Shown piece by piece: positions 20,398 to 31,731 of a DNA stretch of 64,000 nucleotides; position 1 is the first letter of the stretch; each line of letters starts with the position of its first letter. The translations under genes and the position numbers were made by a program. Origin of the DNA: Plantago ovata (lineage: Eukaryota; Streptophyta; Magnoliopsida; Lamiales; Plantaginaceae); assembly GCA_028274465.1 (NCBI GenBank), contig CM051457.1, positions 62,930,899-62,994,898 of the forward strand, given 5' to 3'. Under the pieces are notes generated by a model. It saw nothing but the letters and a program-made list of their open reading frames with translations. It was not told where the DNA came from and made no database searches.

Positions 20398-23300
20398 ATG
20401 ATTGAAGAACTTAAGTTTGTTGATTGTTATGAATCTGTCTCTTGTGATACTTATTTTGCTCATCAAGTTAGCGACCCTTTAGAAGCCGCTCTTACTATGA
20501 ACCTTGAAGAGGGATTTGTCACCGAAAAAGTGTTAGATATGACAGCCCTCCGAGATAATGCACCCGAAATTCCTCTAGGAGAAGAAGTAGAAGAGTCTCT
20601 AGGAATAGATGAGGAAGAAGGAGTGACCCCTCCACCTAGTGAACTAACCCTTGATCTTAAACCATTACCAAGCCATTTGAAATATGTCTTCCTAGGAGAG
20701 AATGAGTCTAAACCTGTAATCATATCTTCTAAGCTTGGTAAGGAGGAAGAGGCTAAGTTAGTGGAGGTGTTGAAAAGAAACACCGGAGCCATAGGATGGA
20801 GCATAGGTGACATCAAGGGTATAAGCCCAGTGCAATGTAGCCACAAAATAGCCTTAGAGGAAGATGCGAAACCTGTTAGGCAACCACAACGTAGGCTAAA
20901 CCCAGCTACGCAAGAAGTTGTGAAGAAAGAGGTGCTTAAATTCCTAGATGCTAAGATGATTTACCCAGCTCCCGATAGCAAATGGGTTAGCCCCGTCCAT
21001 GTAGTCCCTAAGAAGTCGGGTATCACGGTCGAAGCAAATGATAAAGGGGAATTAGTACCCGTTAGGAAAACAACGGGGTGGCGTATGTGCATCGATTATA
21101 GGAAATTGAATTCTGCCACAAAGAAAGATCATTTTCCTTTACCATTTATTGATGATATGCTTAACCGCCTAGCTGGGCAAGAGTTCTATTGTTTCTTGGA
21201 TGGTTTGTCAGGTTTCTACCAGATTCCTATAGCTCCCGAGGACCAAGAGAAGACCACCTTCACATGTCCTTTTGGCACTTTCGCATACCGGAGGATGCGC
21301 TTCGGATTGTGCAATACTCCGGCCACTTTCCAACGTTGCATGCTCTCCGTCTTCTCCGACATGGTGAATAAATTTGTTGAGGTATTTATGGATGATTTTT
21401 CCGTTTACGGTGATTCATTTGATGATTGTCTTCATAAACTTGATCGTGTCTTAAGGAGGTGTATTGAATGTAATCTTACCTTGAGTTGGGAAAAGAGTCA
21501 CTATATGGTTAAAGAGGGAATTGTGTTGGGACATGCTATTTCTACAAGAGGGATAGAGGTAGACAAAGGGAAACTTGAAATCATTGAAAAGTTACCTCCA
21601 CCTACTTGTGTGCGTGAATTGCAATCCTTCCTTGGGCATGTAGGCTTCCATGGGAGATTTATCAAAGATTTCTCTAAGATAGCTAAGTGCTTGAGTAACT
21701 TGCTTGCTAAAGATGTTCCCTTCGAATTCACACAAGAATGTCTTGATGCTTTCCACACACTTAAGGAGAAACTCTTAACAGCCCCTATTGTAGTCTCTCC
21801 GGATTGGAAAATTCCTTTTGAAATTATGTGTGATGCTTCTGACTATGCTATGGGTGCTGTTCTTGGTCAAAAGATTGATAACCGTTTCAGAGTGATTTAC
21901 TATGCTAGTAAGACCTTAGATGCTGCTCAGATTAATTATACTACCACTGAGAAAGAAGTCTTAGCGGTTATTTTTGCTCTAAGTAAATTCAGGTCCTATA
22001 TTACTGGGTACAAAGTTTTTGTTCACACTGACCATGCAGCTCTCAAGCATTTGATTGCTAAGCGTGAAACCAAGCCACGCTTGATGCGTTGGGTACTTCT
22101 TCTCCAAGAATTCAAGGTGGAGATAATTGATAAAAGTGGCAAGGAAAATCTAGTGGCGGACCACTTGTCCCGGTTGCCAAACATTCCACAAGATGACACA
22201 CCCGTCCCAGATGATTTGCGCGATGATCAGTTGATGTGCATAGAGTTGGAACCATGGTACGCCGATATCGTGAACTTCTTAGCCACAAATGGGATGCCAA
22301 CCCATCTCTCTGGACCTGAACGGCGTTCACTTGTGAGGAATTGTCGCCATTATATATGGGATGACCCGTATTTGTTCCGCAAGGGAGGAGATGAAGTCTT
22401 GCGGAGGTGTGTACCCGAGAAAGAGAAATTGTCGATACTGAGATTCTGCCATGAGTTAGAATGTGGAGGGCATTATAGTGCCCAAAAAACCGCTCGCAAG
22501 GTGGTTCAATCCGGGTTCTTTTGGCCCAGCTTGTTTGAAGATGCGCGCTCATTTGTGGCGCAATGTGACTCATGCCAACGGAGTGGCAACATTGGCAAGC
22601 AATAAGAGATGCTCCAGCAAGGTAACTTAGTTGTTGAGCCTTTTGATGTTTGTGGTATAGACTTTATGGGACCATTCCCTAAGAGTAATGGGTACGAATA
22701 TATCTTGGTTGCGGTCGACTATGTCACCAAATGGGTAGAGGCTATTCCCACTCGGACTAATGATGCCAAGGTTGTACTCTCTTTTCTTCGTGATGTGATC
22801 TTCAATAGGTTTGGGACCCCGAGGTCCATTATCAGCGATGGGGGAACTCACTTTGTGAACAAGGTCTTCGCTAATCTCATGAAAAAGTACAGGGTGACAC
22901 ATTTCGTTGCTACTCCATATCATCCTCAAACATCTGGCCAAGTGGAAGTGAGCAATCGGCAAATGAAGAAAATCTTGGAGCGGGTGGTCAAATCCTCGAG
23001 AAAGGATTGGTCCACCAAGTTTCCAGATGCACTATGGGCCTATAGGACTTCGTTCAAAACGGTGATTGGTACCACTCCCTACCGGCTTGTGTACGGGAAA
23101 GCTTGCCATCTACCCGTGGAGTTGGAGCATAGAGCACTTTGGGCTATCAAGCAATTGAACCTTGATATGGGGAAAGCCGGAGAAGAAAGACTATTGCAAC
23201 TCACCGAGCTAGATGAGCTAAGATTGAAAGCCTTCGAAAGTGGTAAGATATACAAGGAACGAGCAAAGAGGTATCATGATAGAGGCATCATCCGCAAGGA

Positions 23301-23551
23301 TTTAGTCCCAGGTCAAAAGGCACTCCTCTTCAACTCTCGGTTGCGACTTTTTTCTTGGAAAACTCCGTTCTAGATGGGACGGACCATTTGAAATTGTCCG
23401 AGTAGCACCCCATGGTGCTGTGGAACTCTTGGACAACAAAACCGGAGCTACCTTCAAGGTCAATGGCTAGAGAGTTAAGCCGTACCTTGAGCCTCTCGAG
23501 TCGACTCATGAAGTGGAGTTTGACTTGGTCGAGGTACCTTTTGTATCTTAG
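20398..23551 (+). pseudogene. pol: E4 pol region: RT, RNase H, integrase
   Basis: RT motifs are in order: [48 protein letters not shown] and the catalytic FMDD box (in [12 protein letters not shown]). RNase H has [12 protein letters not shown], the TEKEVLAV segment and HTDHAALK. The integrase has an HHCC zinc domain ([10 protein letters not shown] to CDSCQ), then [17 protein letters not shown] and [12 protein letters not shown] with the expected D, D and E residues, and an end at about 23551 with KPYLEPLES. The FMDD box and integrase style fit the Athila lineage. These enzymes would copy the RNA in the particle and insert the DNA in the nucleus. A few breaks are present. Confidence 0.92.
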
Positions 23552-25505
23552 TTCATTTCATTAGTTTCTTGTACTCTTTATTTGCTTTTGTAGTTGTGGC
23601 CTGTGTGCCTTTTGTCGTGATTAGTTTAGTCTAGTTTTGTCTTGGTGCCTTAGGTGATTAAGATAGGAAAAAACGTTGAAAAATATGGAAACAGAGCCAA
23701 GCGAAGCGCTTGGAATGGCCAAGCGGTCCGCTTGAAATTCCAGAAAGTTTTGTAACTTTCTGGAAATTCAAGCGGAGCGCTTGGAACCTCCCAAGTGCCC
23801 CGCTTGTCAAGCGAACCGCTTGGCGGGAGCCAAGCGGTCCGCCTGGACCCTGTACCCAGATTTTCCTCGTTTTTTCCATTCTTCTCACCTTTGCGCACCC
23901 GTTTTCACTTGTTTCTTGAGTCCATTCAGGTACTACTCATATATAGGAGATTGGACACGAACCTTTATCTCAGGGAAGTGTACTTTCAATCCAATTTTTC
24001 CTTTTCATTCAACTTTTTTTTGCTCGAGGACGAGCAAAAGTTTAGGTTTGGGGAGGGGGTATTGGATTTTCAGTACTATATGCTTGTGTGGTTCGTACAT
24101 GCCTGATTTTACTCAAGTTCATGTGATTTGTCGTGTTTTTTCAAATTTTTGCATGCATATCATCCATAGATTAGTTGTTGCACGTTGTTGTGTGTGGAGT
24201 TTATTGCCAAGTTTTTTGAACTTTTTTATTGAGTAGACTAAGTGTTTATGACCATTGATCATATGTTGCATCACTTTGCAAGTAGTTTGAGGCTTGTCTC
24301 GCTTGGTTTGTCACATTCGCATGTGCACTAGTTAAGCTTAGTAGTCTCGACATCACCTTGAGTGGTGTTTCTTCTGCTGCGGTTCACGATGGCCTTATAA
24401 AATGATGCATGTTGGAGTCTATCGTTGTAACCCGTGTAATTATGTACGTAAGAGGCGACAAGTTCTTCACCTCGATTAGAGATTGCCAAATGCCTAGGAA
24501 GGAGGTAGTGTGAGGTGTGTGATTCCTTGTATTAAACCTATTCTATCGAATAGGTTTAGGGAGGGGGTTGCCTTATTTGATCTTGTCTCTCGTCTTTGAG
24601 TCGTTTTAAAGTTTCCCTTTTTCTTTTTCTTTTTGTTTTGTGTCCCAACCTATTCTTTCGAATAGGTTTGGGGAGGTGTATTTGTAAAAGAATCTTTCCT
24701 TTTTCTTTTTCGTCTTTGTGCTCAAACCTATTCTTTCGAATAGGTTTGGGGAGGTGTTTTTGACACTTAGTACTGCTGGTTGCCCCTATATAAAAAAAAA
24801 AAAGAGAAAAAGAAAAGAAGAAAAAAGAGAAAAGAAAAAGAGAAAATAAGAAAAAAAAAGAGAAGAAGAAAGAAAATAATGAATAAGACCCAAAAGCAAA
24901 AGAAGGGTCGTTGCAAGCCAAAAGCAGTCTCGTAGTGTCAAGTGTCATGTAAATATTTTGTCCTTGTGAATTGTCGAGTTGTAAATTCTATCTTTCGTTT
25001 CGTGTCGCCTTTGTCCAAGGCCTGTTCTTGACCACCCTCGTCTTGCTATTCAAGAAGTGGTTGAAAGAGGCTCATTCTTGAGAGTCTGGGTAGAATAGGG
25101 GAGTGTTATCTTTCTAAGGGAACCCTCCTTCGTTTGATGAGAGCCAGTATTGGTTCGCCCTCTCTTGAGGAAAAGTCTCGCTTGGTGAACAGTAGTAAGC
25201 CCTCGGTTTCATAGGCACGGGGCAATTGTAGTAAGATAACATGCATCATTGTGTCGTCACTGACCAGGTCCAGGTAGAAGATGTTACGTGAGACTCCTTT
25301 GTTTAACCAAGTGCAATTGAGAATGTGTATATTCGTAATCGAGGCATTCTTCAACCTACTTGCATGTCATGCTCATTTGGTTTTGTTCATAAGCATTTGA
25401 TAGATTCAATAGATTAGTTCACTTTACTTGGCATGAGACTCCTTTTGTGTTGCATTTAGGATAGTTTGTTGCCTGAGGACAAGCAAAGGTTTGGTTTGGG
25501 GAGTT
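23552..25505 (+). other. E4 3' noncoding region and polypurine tract
   Basis: No gene; an env-like ORF is absent. It contains a palindrome cluster AAGCG/CGCTT (23694-23853), three hairpins with arms AACCTATTC/GAATAGGTT or near variants (24535-24556, 24647-24668, 24725-24746) with G-rich tails, a purine tract (24790-24900), and the polypurine tract at 25494-25505. From about 24190 on it is homologous to the 3' region of E1, E2 and E3. Confidence 0.75.
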
Positions 25506-26908
25506 TGATGAACGTATTTTTGACGCGTTCATCTTGTCTTTTTTACCTTCTTTTGCTATCTTTTAGCCTTGTTTTTTAGTTAGTTTTGTAGAATAGTGTC
25601 ACGTTTTGTGTTTTCTGGATTTTCAGGCACTTAGGTACGAAACGGCGTTTTTGGAGCTAAAAACGAGCCTTTTTGATGGAAAAGATGGCCCCGTTGAAGT
25701 TCACCAATCTCCGTGGCTTGTTCGTAAGTGTTTGAGCATCAATAAGCATCGAGAAGGATGAGTCCAAGGCACCCGAGGGCCATGCGAGGGCAAAAAGATT
25801 GAGTTTGAAGACAAAAATCTGCCCAGGAGCCAAGCTAAGCGCCTGGAATAGTGAAGCGCTCCGCTTCATTTTCCAGGAGCTTTGGCACAGAAGCCAAGCG
25901 AAGCGCTTGGAGTGCCAAAGCGCTTCGCTTGCCAAGCGCTCCGCTTGGCTTCTCCGAGCGGTCCGCTTGGCAGCGGTTACGTTTTCGGATTTTCCTTCTT
26001 AGATCTGATCTTTAGTCATTTTTTGAATATCTTTTGAACTGTAGCTTCGTTTTGGAGAGCTCCTAAGCCCCAAAACTCATAGAAAACTCAGATTACATTG
26101 TATTTTAGCTTGGGATTCAAGATTTTGATTGGAATTCATCCTTTGTAATCATCTACGGAGAGGTTTTCTTTGCTTTCCACCGATTAGTGACAGCTTTGGT
26201 GGTAACTTGTATCACTCTCTTGTCTTGTAGTTTGATATGATGTATTCTGATTATTATTCATATGAATTGATATCTATGTTGATGAATATGAGTAGCTAAA
26301 TCTTTTGTGTTGGTGGTAGAATGTAGAATATGCATGCTATGGGTTATGTTTATGCTTACATGAGATTGTGATTCAATCTTGCTGCAAATTCCTTCATATG
26401 ATTCTTAGTTGCCTATAAAATATATTCGAATTGAGTATAGTGACAAACTCTTGGTCAATGAAAGCTATAGGATTGTATGTTAGAGATTTGCAGCATGCTA
26501 GATAAATGGTGTTAGTGACAAGCACCTCTAAAGTATTGATAGTGGTCTTTTATGATGTGTGTCTTGAAAGTTACCTAGACGAGTTGCTTAGCAGACTTGA
26601 TCGAAAGTTTTACGCACTGAACTTGTGAGCATATTCGTAACCCATGCATGTGTATTTGATTTCTACCACCAACCGTTTTCCAAACTTGATTACAACAATC
26701 TGATTTCTCGTTGCTTTATTCAAAGAAAACGATTCTATAAACATTTGAACTCGTTGACTGAAATCACTAGCAAAAACCTCAAGCAAAGCCACGTTAGGTC
26801 CCGAGAGAACGACACTCGGGGACAACTTGCCATTGCACTCTAGTTTGTGTAGTGATAAGTGTTCTTAGGCTTTTAAACAAATTTAATTGGTGAAAAACGA
26901 CATCATCA
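25506..26908 (+). repeat. E4 3' LTR (1403 bp)
   Basis: It pairs with 16640-18017. It is longer by 25 bases, nearly all within the AAGCG/CGCTT cluster at 25827-25978. It is followed by the GGTTT duplication. Confidence 0.93.
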
Positions 26909-27075
26909 GGTTTGCTCTCAGGAAATCTCACTTTCTTACCCTATTTCTTCCCCCCTATCTTTTTCAGAAAATTCATCTAATTTGATCTCGGTTACCTTAC
27001 GTGCTTGCGCTCTCGTAGTGGATTCTGCTCCTTGGTTTCTTGTTTTCTCCTGTGCAGAAACTAGTTATATGAAGG

Positions 27076-27834
27076 ATGAGTCAACCACCGTTGCCCCGGT
27101 ATGTGATGCCTCGAGGGCCTTGCATAACATTGGATGACGATTGCAGGAATTATGACCTTGATCCTTCGTACTACTCCATTCTCTCCACGTTTTCAATGGG
27201 TGATGATCCAAGAGGGTTCTTAGACACGTACGAGGAAGGTGTGTTGAGGATACCTCGTGAGAATGAGAAGGGGGTTATCTTATCACATGAGCAACTTTGT
27301 ATGAGAGGATTTATGGGAGCCTTGAAAGGGTATGCTCGAAGATGGCTCAGAATCCCGCCGGAAGAATCGTTGCGCACTTGGGGTGAAGTAACCAGCAAGT
27401 TTCTGGAACATTGGGATAGGGACTCACCTCCCGGGACAAGGGCATGGACGTCTCGCTTCAGTAGTCAGCCACCAGAAATCGACATTGCCGATGAAGAGGA
27501 ATGTGGAGAAGAATCCATTGATGAAGTCTCCTCAGTGCTTAGCTTGGATTCCACGTCCTTACTTGCAGATGTCGAAGTTGATGGTCAAGAGGAAGTCGCG
27601 GAGGAAGTAATAACTGAATCCATTGCTTCACTTGAGTCCGAAGGTGAAGGCATGAGTTGTATTGAGGTCGAGGAGCCAATCTCTGAAGATTTTGGTGTCC
27701 TTGAATCAATTGCGGCAGATACTCTTGATCTTGACTCCTACGTTCTGGTCCATGCACCCACCTATGAGTCCCAAAGGAGTTTTGATCCTCTTTACTCTTT
27801 TTATTTTCCATCTGATTCCCTTAGTTATTTTTAG
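27076..27834 (+). CDS. E3 short gag-like ORF
   Basis: An open frame of 252 codons starting MSQPPLPRYVMPRG. The first 120 residues resemble the N-terminal part of a Ty3/gypsy gag: GFLDTYEEGVLRIP, LCMRGFMGALKGYARRWL, then SLRTWGEVTSKFLEHW, the counterpart of the SLxxWexvxxxFlxrf motif. The rest is acidic (many Glu, Asp and Ser) with no zinc knuckle and no protease. It differs from the gag of E1 and E2. The leader before it ends in a pyrimidine-rich stretch with TGTGCAG. It may be a remnant gag or a trimmed accessory protein; I cannot tell. Confidence 0.6.
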   Translation: MSQPPLPRYVMPRGPCITLDDDCRNYDLDPSYYSILSTFSMGDDPRGFLDTYEEGVLRIPRENEKGVILSHEQLCMRGFMGALKGYARRWLRIPPEESLRTWGEVTSKFLEHWDRDSPPGTRAWTSRFSSQPPEIDIADEEECGEESIDEVSSVLSLDSTSLLADVEVDGQEEVAEEVITESIASLESEGEGMSCIEVEEPISEDFGVLESIAADTLDLDSYVLVHAPTYESQRSFDPLYSFYFPSDSLSYF

Positions 27835-29970
27835 ATTTTGTTTTTCTTGGTTTTGTTAATTTTAGTTTTCAGGGAATTGTGGACTTGCTTGAGCAGATAC
27901 GGAGAGGAGCCAAGGATGGTTCCCAAGATGCGAGGAGTAATGGAACGGATGCATAAGATTCGTTTCCATTTCATAATGGATAACATTATTGGTAATGATT
28001 TCCTGTCTGACATGTGGAGGGACTATTATGGGGATTTCAATCCCGATAATTAGTCTTTTCACATGTCCGCTCTCAGCCGACCGAGGCCAAACCGTTCGGT
28101 AACATCTAGTATCACTTTTATTTACTCATTCTCTTTTGCTAGGGACTAGCTTAAGTTTCATGAGGGGGATGAGATGTGAACCATGATGTTAAGTATTGTT
28201 TGGCTTTGAGATGTTGAGTATGGTATCTTGTTTTTGTTTGCATTTGCACGTTTACCGCTTTCTTAGTATTTAGTTGCATACACTACATTCATCCTAGTAT
28301 AGATTTGCATGTTTTTATGTGGAGTTTATTGCCAAATTTTTTGAACTTTATTATTGGGTAGATTAACTAATTATGACATCAATCATATGCTTCATCTCTA
28401 TGAATTTGTTTGAAGTTTTTCTCGCTTGGCTTGTCACATTTATGTATTGCACTTAGTTAAGCTTGGTAGTCTCGACATCACTTAGTGGTGTTTTCTCTAC
28501 TGCGGTTCACGAAGGCCTTTATAATAGGATGATGCATGTTAGGGTCTTATGGTTGTTTTCTCGAGTAATTATGTAACTAAGAGGCAACAAGTCTTCACCT
28601 TGCTTTAAGATTGCTAAATGCCTAGGAAGGAGGTAGTGTGAGATTTTGCGATCCTTTGTTTGCAAACCTATTCTTTCGAATAGGTTTGGGGAGGGGGTTA
28701 CGCTATCATTAGACTTGACTTGTTTTTCATTTTTTAGTGTGTGTTGTGAGTTTATTTTCGTTTTTTCATAAATTTTGTACTCCAACCTATTCTTTCGAAT
28801 AGGTTTGGGGAGGTCGTTTGTGTGTCGTTGTTTCTTTTTCGTTGTGCTACTGGTGGCCAAAAAAAATCGAAAAAAAAAAAAGAGAAATTTCTGGAAAAAA
28901 GAAATAAAAACTGGAAAAAAAAGAAGAAAAAAAAACCCCAAAAAAAGCAAAGAAGGGTCCAAAAAAGAGCCAAAAAGCAGTTTAGCAAAGTGTTGTGTCT
29001 CATTTTTCAAGTCATGTAATGTTCGTAATCGTGTTGTAATTTTTCTTTTTATTTGAGTGTCATCTTGTAACGACCCGACTAATCCGGCCGGCGTGGTTAC
29101 TCCTGGACGGTCCCACACACGTCTCCACAGTATGATATTGTCCGCTTTGGGCCTGAGCCCGCACGGATTTGCTTTTGGAATCACCCAAAAGGCTTCATAC
29201 CATGTGAGAGTGGTGGTCTAACATATATACCCTTTATTCCACTCACTCTTAAGCGATGTGGGATGTGGGGTATTACAAACTACCCCCCTTTAAAGCCTCG
29301 ACGTCCTCGTCGAGCGCCTTAAGTGGTGGGGGTGACAAACTGACAATAACCTTTACCAACCGTCCAACCAGTGCGGGCTTTGGGTTGATCTAGGCTCTGA
29401 TACCATTTGTAACGACCCGACTAATCCGGCCGGCGTGGTTACTCCTGGACGGTCCCACACACGTCTCCATAGTATGATATTTTCCGCTTTGGGCCTGAGC
29501 CCGCACGGATTTGCTTTTGGAATCACCCAAAAGGCCTCATACCATGTGAGAGTGGTGGTCTAACATATATACCCTTTATTCCACTCACTCTTAAGCGATG
29601 TGGGATGTGGGGTACTACACATCTGTTCTAGACCACCCTCGTCCTGCCACTCAGGAAGTGGTGAATAGCTTAAGGCTTTGCTTGAGAGAAGGGTAGAATA
29701 GGGGAGTGTTATCTTTTTTAGGGAACCCTCCTTCGTTTGATGAGAGCCAGTATTGGTTCGACCTCTTTGAGGAAAAGTCTTAACTTGGTGAACAGCAGTA
29801 AGTCCTCAGTTTCATAGGCACGGGACAACCATTCGTATTCTAACATGTTTCATTACGTCGTCACTGACTAGGTCCAGGTAGAGAATGTTACGAGAGGCTA
29901 TCTTGTCTTGACATAAGTGCTTATGCGAATGTGTATGAGTCAATCGAGGTATTCTTCAACCTATATTCAT
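27835..29970 (+). other. E3 3' noncoding region (left of S)
   Basis: No gene. At about 27990-28053 it matches the last codons of E2 ORF2, without the rest of that ORF. It contains two hairpins with arms AACCTATTC/GAATAGGTT (28665-28686 and 28784-28805), a purine tract (28857-28980), the TRIM, and then sequence matching 13310-13650 of E2. It continues after S at 44485. Confidence 0.72.
29066..29619 (-). mobile_element. TRIM (miniature LTR retrotransposon), 554 bp
   Basis: Two 212-bp direct repeats (29066-29277 and 29408-29619) start TGTA and end TACA on either strand and enclose 130 bases. Flanks are CATCT on both sides (29061-29065 and 29620-29624), a perfect TSD; the empty site is visible in E2 near 13306. 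Orientation is minus: next to the right repeat, read on the minus strand, is ATGGTATCAGAGCC, the initiator tRNA-Met PBS, and next to the left repeat is AAAGGGGGGTAGTT, a polypurine tract. It has no coding capacity and was moved by enzymes of another element. The repeats differ at about 4 sites. No 5S rRNA-like boxes were seen, so it is probably not Cassandra. Confidence 0.92.
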
Positions 29971-31619
29971 TGTTAGGAAACTTGTAATTTTGATGAGCAA
30001 TTAACCATGCTAAATTAAGGAAAGTCCAGTAACTAGTACTCTTAAGGTCCATAGGAATTTAGATTTTTAAGGACATTGTAAAAGAGGAACGTTTGCTGAA
30101 GACTTAGATTAGGTGCTAGATAAGTTATTTCTTTTGCGTATGATGTATTTTATTTTCTGAAAAGAAAATAACTTATTGATGCTGAAGCTTATGATGTATC
30201 TTATTTTCTGAAAAGAAAATAACCTATTGAAGCATTTGCTGAAGATATACTTTGTTTTTACAAACAAACTATTGAAGCAAATAGAAACCGCTCAGAATCT
30301 TGAAGATTATTGAAGATCTGAAGACTTGAAGATTATTGAAGATCTGAAGACTTGAAGATTGCTGAAGACTGGTATCTACAAAGGCACGTGTTACTCAGAA
30401 AGTGGAAAATTCAGCAACAGTATTGCATAAGTGAAAATCTGAAAGACAGAGTAGGTTGTGCTTGCTGAAACTGAGACTAACCACTTGCTGATGGAACATA
30501 TGTGACCTCTTGCTGAATGTACGTAAATTTGCGCTCCAATGTTACTGTTTGAATTCTATTCAAATGTGCATTTAATGCAAAGCTTACACGCGAAGGACAT
30601 GAAGACTAGAAGACAAACAAAGACGTTGCTGAAAGTACAAAACCAAGATAGTGACATGTTAAGGAACAAAAGCCTTAGGATTTGAAATTCAAACGGCTCC
30701 TTACTTGCACTATAAATAGAGGTCATCCGGCAAAGAGTTGAAGTGTGTCAACAACGTGATCAAACTCTCACTTGTGCTTTAAAACTCACAAACCTTTAAA
30801 CACTCTTACTGCCATTGATCCGTTTCAAGACTTAAAGCTTGAAAAAGCTACTTGTGAAGAAGTAGAACAAACTCGGCTAAGAAATTAGTTAAGTGTTCTT
30901 TCTTTCAAACAAGAACAAGTCTTGACAACAGAAACAATCAAACTTGTTTACTGCAAAGTATTCCAAGTTGTGTTTCTTAGATTACTTGTTGTAACTGAAT
31001 AAGTTATAATTAAGTCATCTCACCCCAAAACTCTCTAACTGAAAATACACCCTTTCAGGCGTGATATTCAGGGGGAACTTAATCGAGCATAGTTTTGCTG
31101 ATTAAAAGTACCAAGTTTGGTGGAGAACAAGGTTGAGTTCTCTAGTTTAGGTTGGAGACAAAGCAAGTGTGCTTTGGTTTCTGTTGAATCACTTTAGATA
31201 GGAGATTGTAAGGAACCTCAATCATATCTTAGTGGATTCAGTCCTAGAAAGGACGAAGTGGATTAGTTGAGAGATTACGCCACTCTCAGATACCACTATA
31301 AAAGTGTTTGTGTGATTTACTTATTGTATTTAGTTTTCAGCAAATCATATCTGTCTGTACAAAGTCACTCACTTCACTTGCTGAAACCTTTACTTACTGA
31401 AAGAGCACTTATTGTATCAAAGACTTCCGCTCTCTGATTTTAAGTATCAGCAAACCAAGCTACTGTAAAGTAACTTACGCTTGCTGAGAAAGTTAAGTAT
31501 CAGCAAACTCATTACTGAAAAGTAATAAGTACTTGCTGAGAAAGTTTTAAACGACAAAAGTTTGAAAAGACTATTCACCCCCCCCTCTAGTCTTTTCTTG
31601 TTGTTTAAAGGGACCAACA
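29971..31619 (+). repeat. S 5' LTR (1649 bp)
   Basis: A TATA box CTATAAATAG lies at 30710-30719. Upstream are two tandem repeats. One, of about 50 bases at 30130-30235, holds the hairpin arms TTATTTTC and GAAAATAA. The other, of about 27 bases at 30303-30372, is built on GAAGATTATTGAAGATCT. Many TTGCTGAA octamers are present in both orientations. Confidence 0.92.
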
Positions 31620-31621
31620 AG

Positions 31622-31633
31622 TGGTATCAGAGC
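31622..31633 (+). other. S primer-binding site, initiator tRNA-Met
   Basis: TGGTATCAGAGC, two bases after the LTR, is the standard copia primer site. Confidence 0.93.
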
Positions 31634-31731
31634 TGGAGGTTCTTTAACCTTCAGCACTGAACCTAGATCCCCTTAGGTGCTTTCCGTAAATCACTCTCAC
31701 TTGATCAGTTTGGTAGTGCTTTGCTGACAGG

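Larger units (their letters stand above)
16640..26908 (+). mobile_element. E4: Athila-like Ty3/gypsy element with gag, protease and pol
   Basis: A full set of parts: LTRs 16640-18017 and 25506-26908, tRNA-Asp PBS, gag-protease, RT-RNase H-integrase, a 2-kb 3' region and a polypurine tract. The flanks are GGTTT on both sides (16635-16639 and 26909-26913), a perfect 5-bp TSD in the leader of E3. The LTRs differ at about 9 substitutions over 1375 bases plus 25 bases of length change inside a palindrome cluster, giving roughly 0.3 million years, the youngest datable element here. There is no ORF in the env position. It looks nearly whole, with about three breaks. It is the likely type of enzyme donor for E1, E2 and E3. 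Confidence 0.92.

Noticed and set aside
29066-29619. Cassandra-type TRIM with 5S rRNA promoter
   Set aside because: No 5S-like internal control boxes were recognisable in the repeats.
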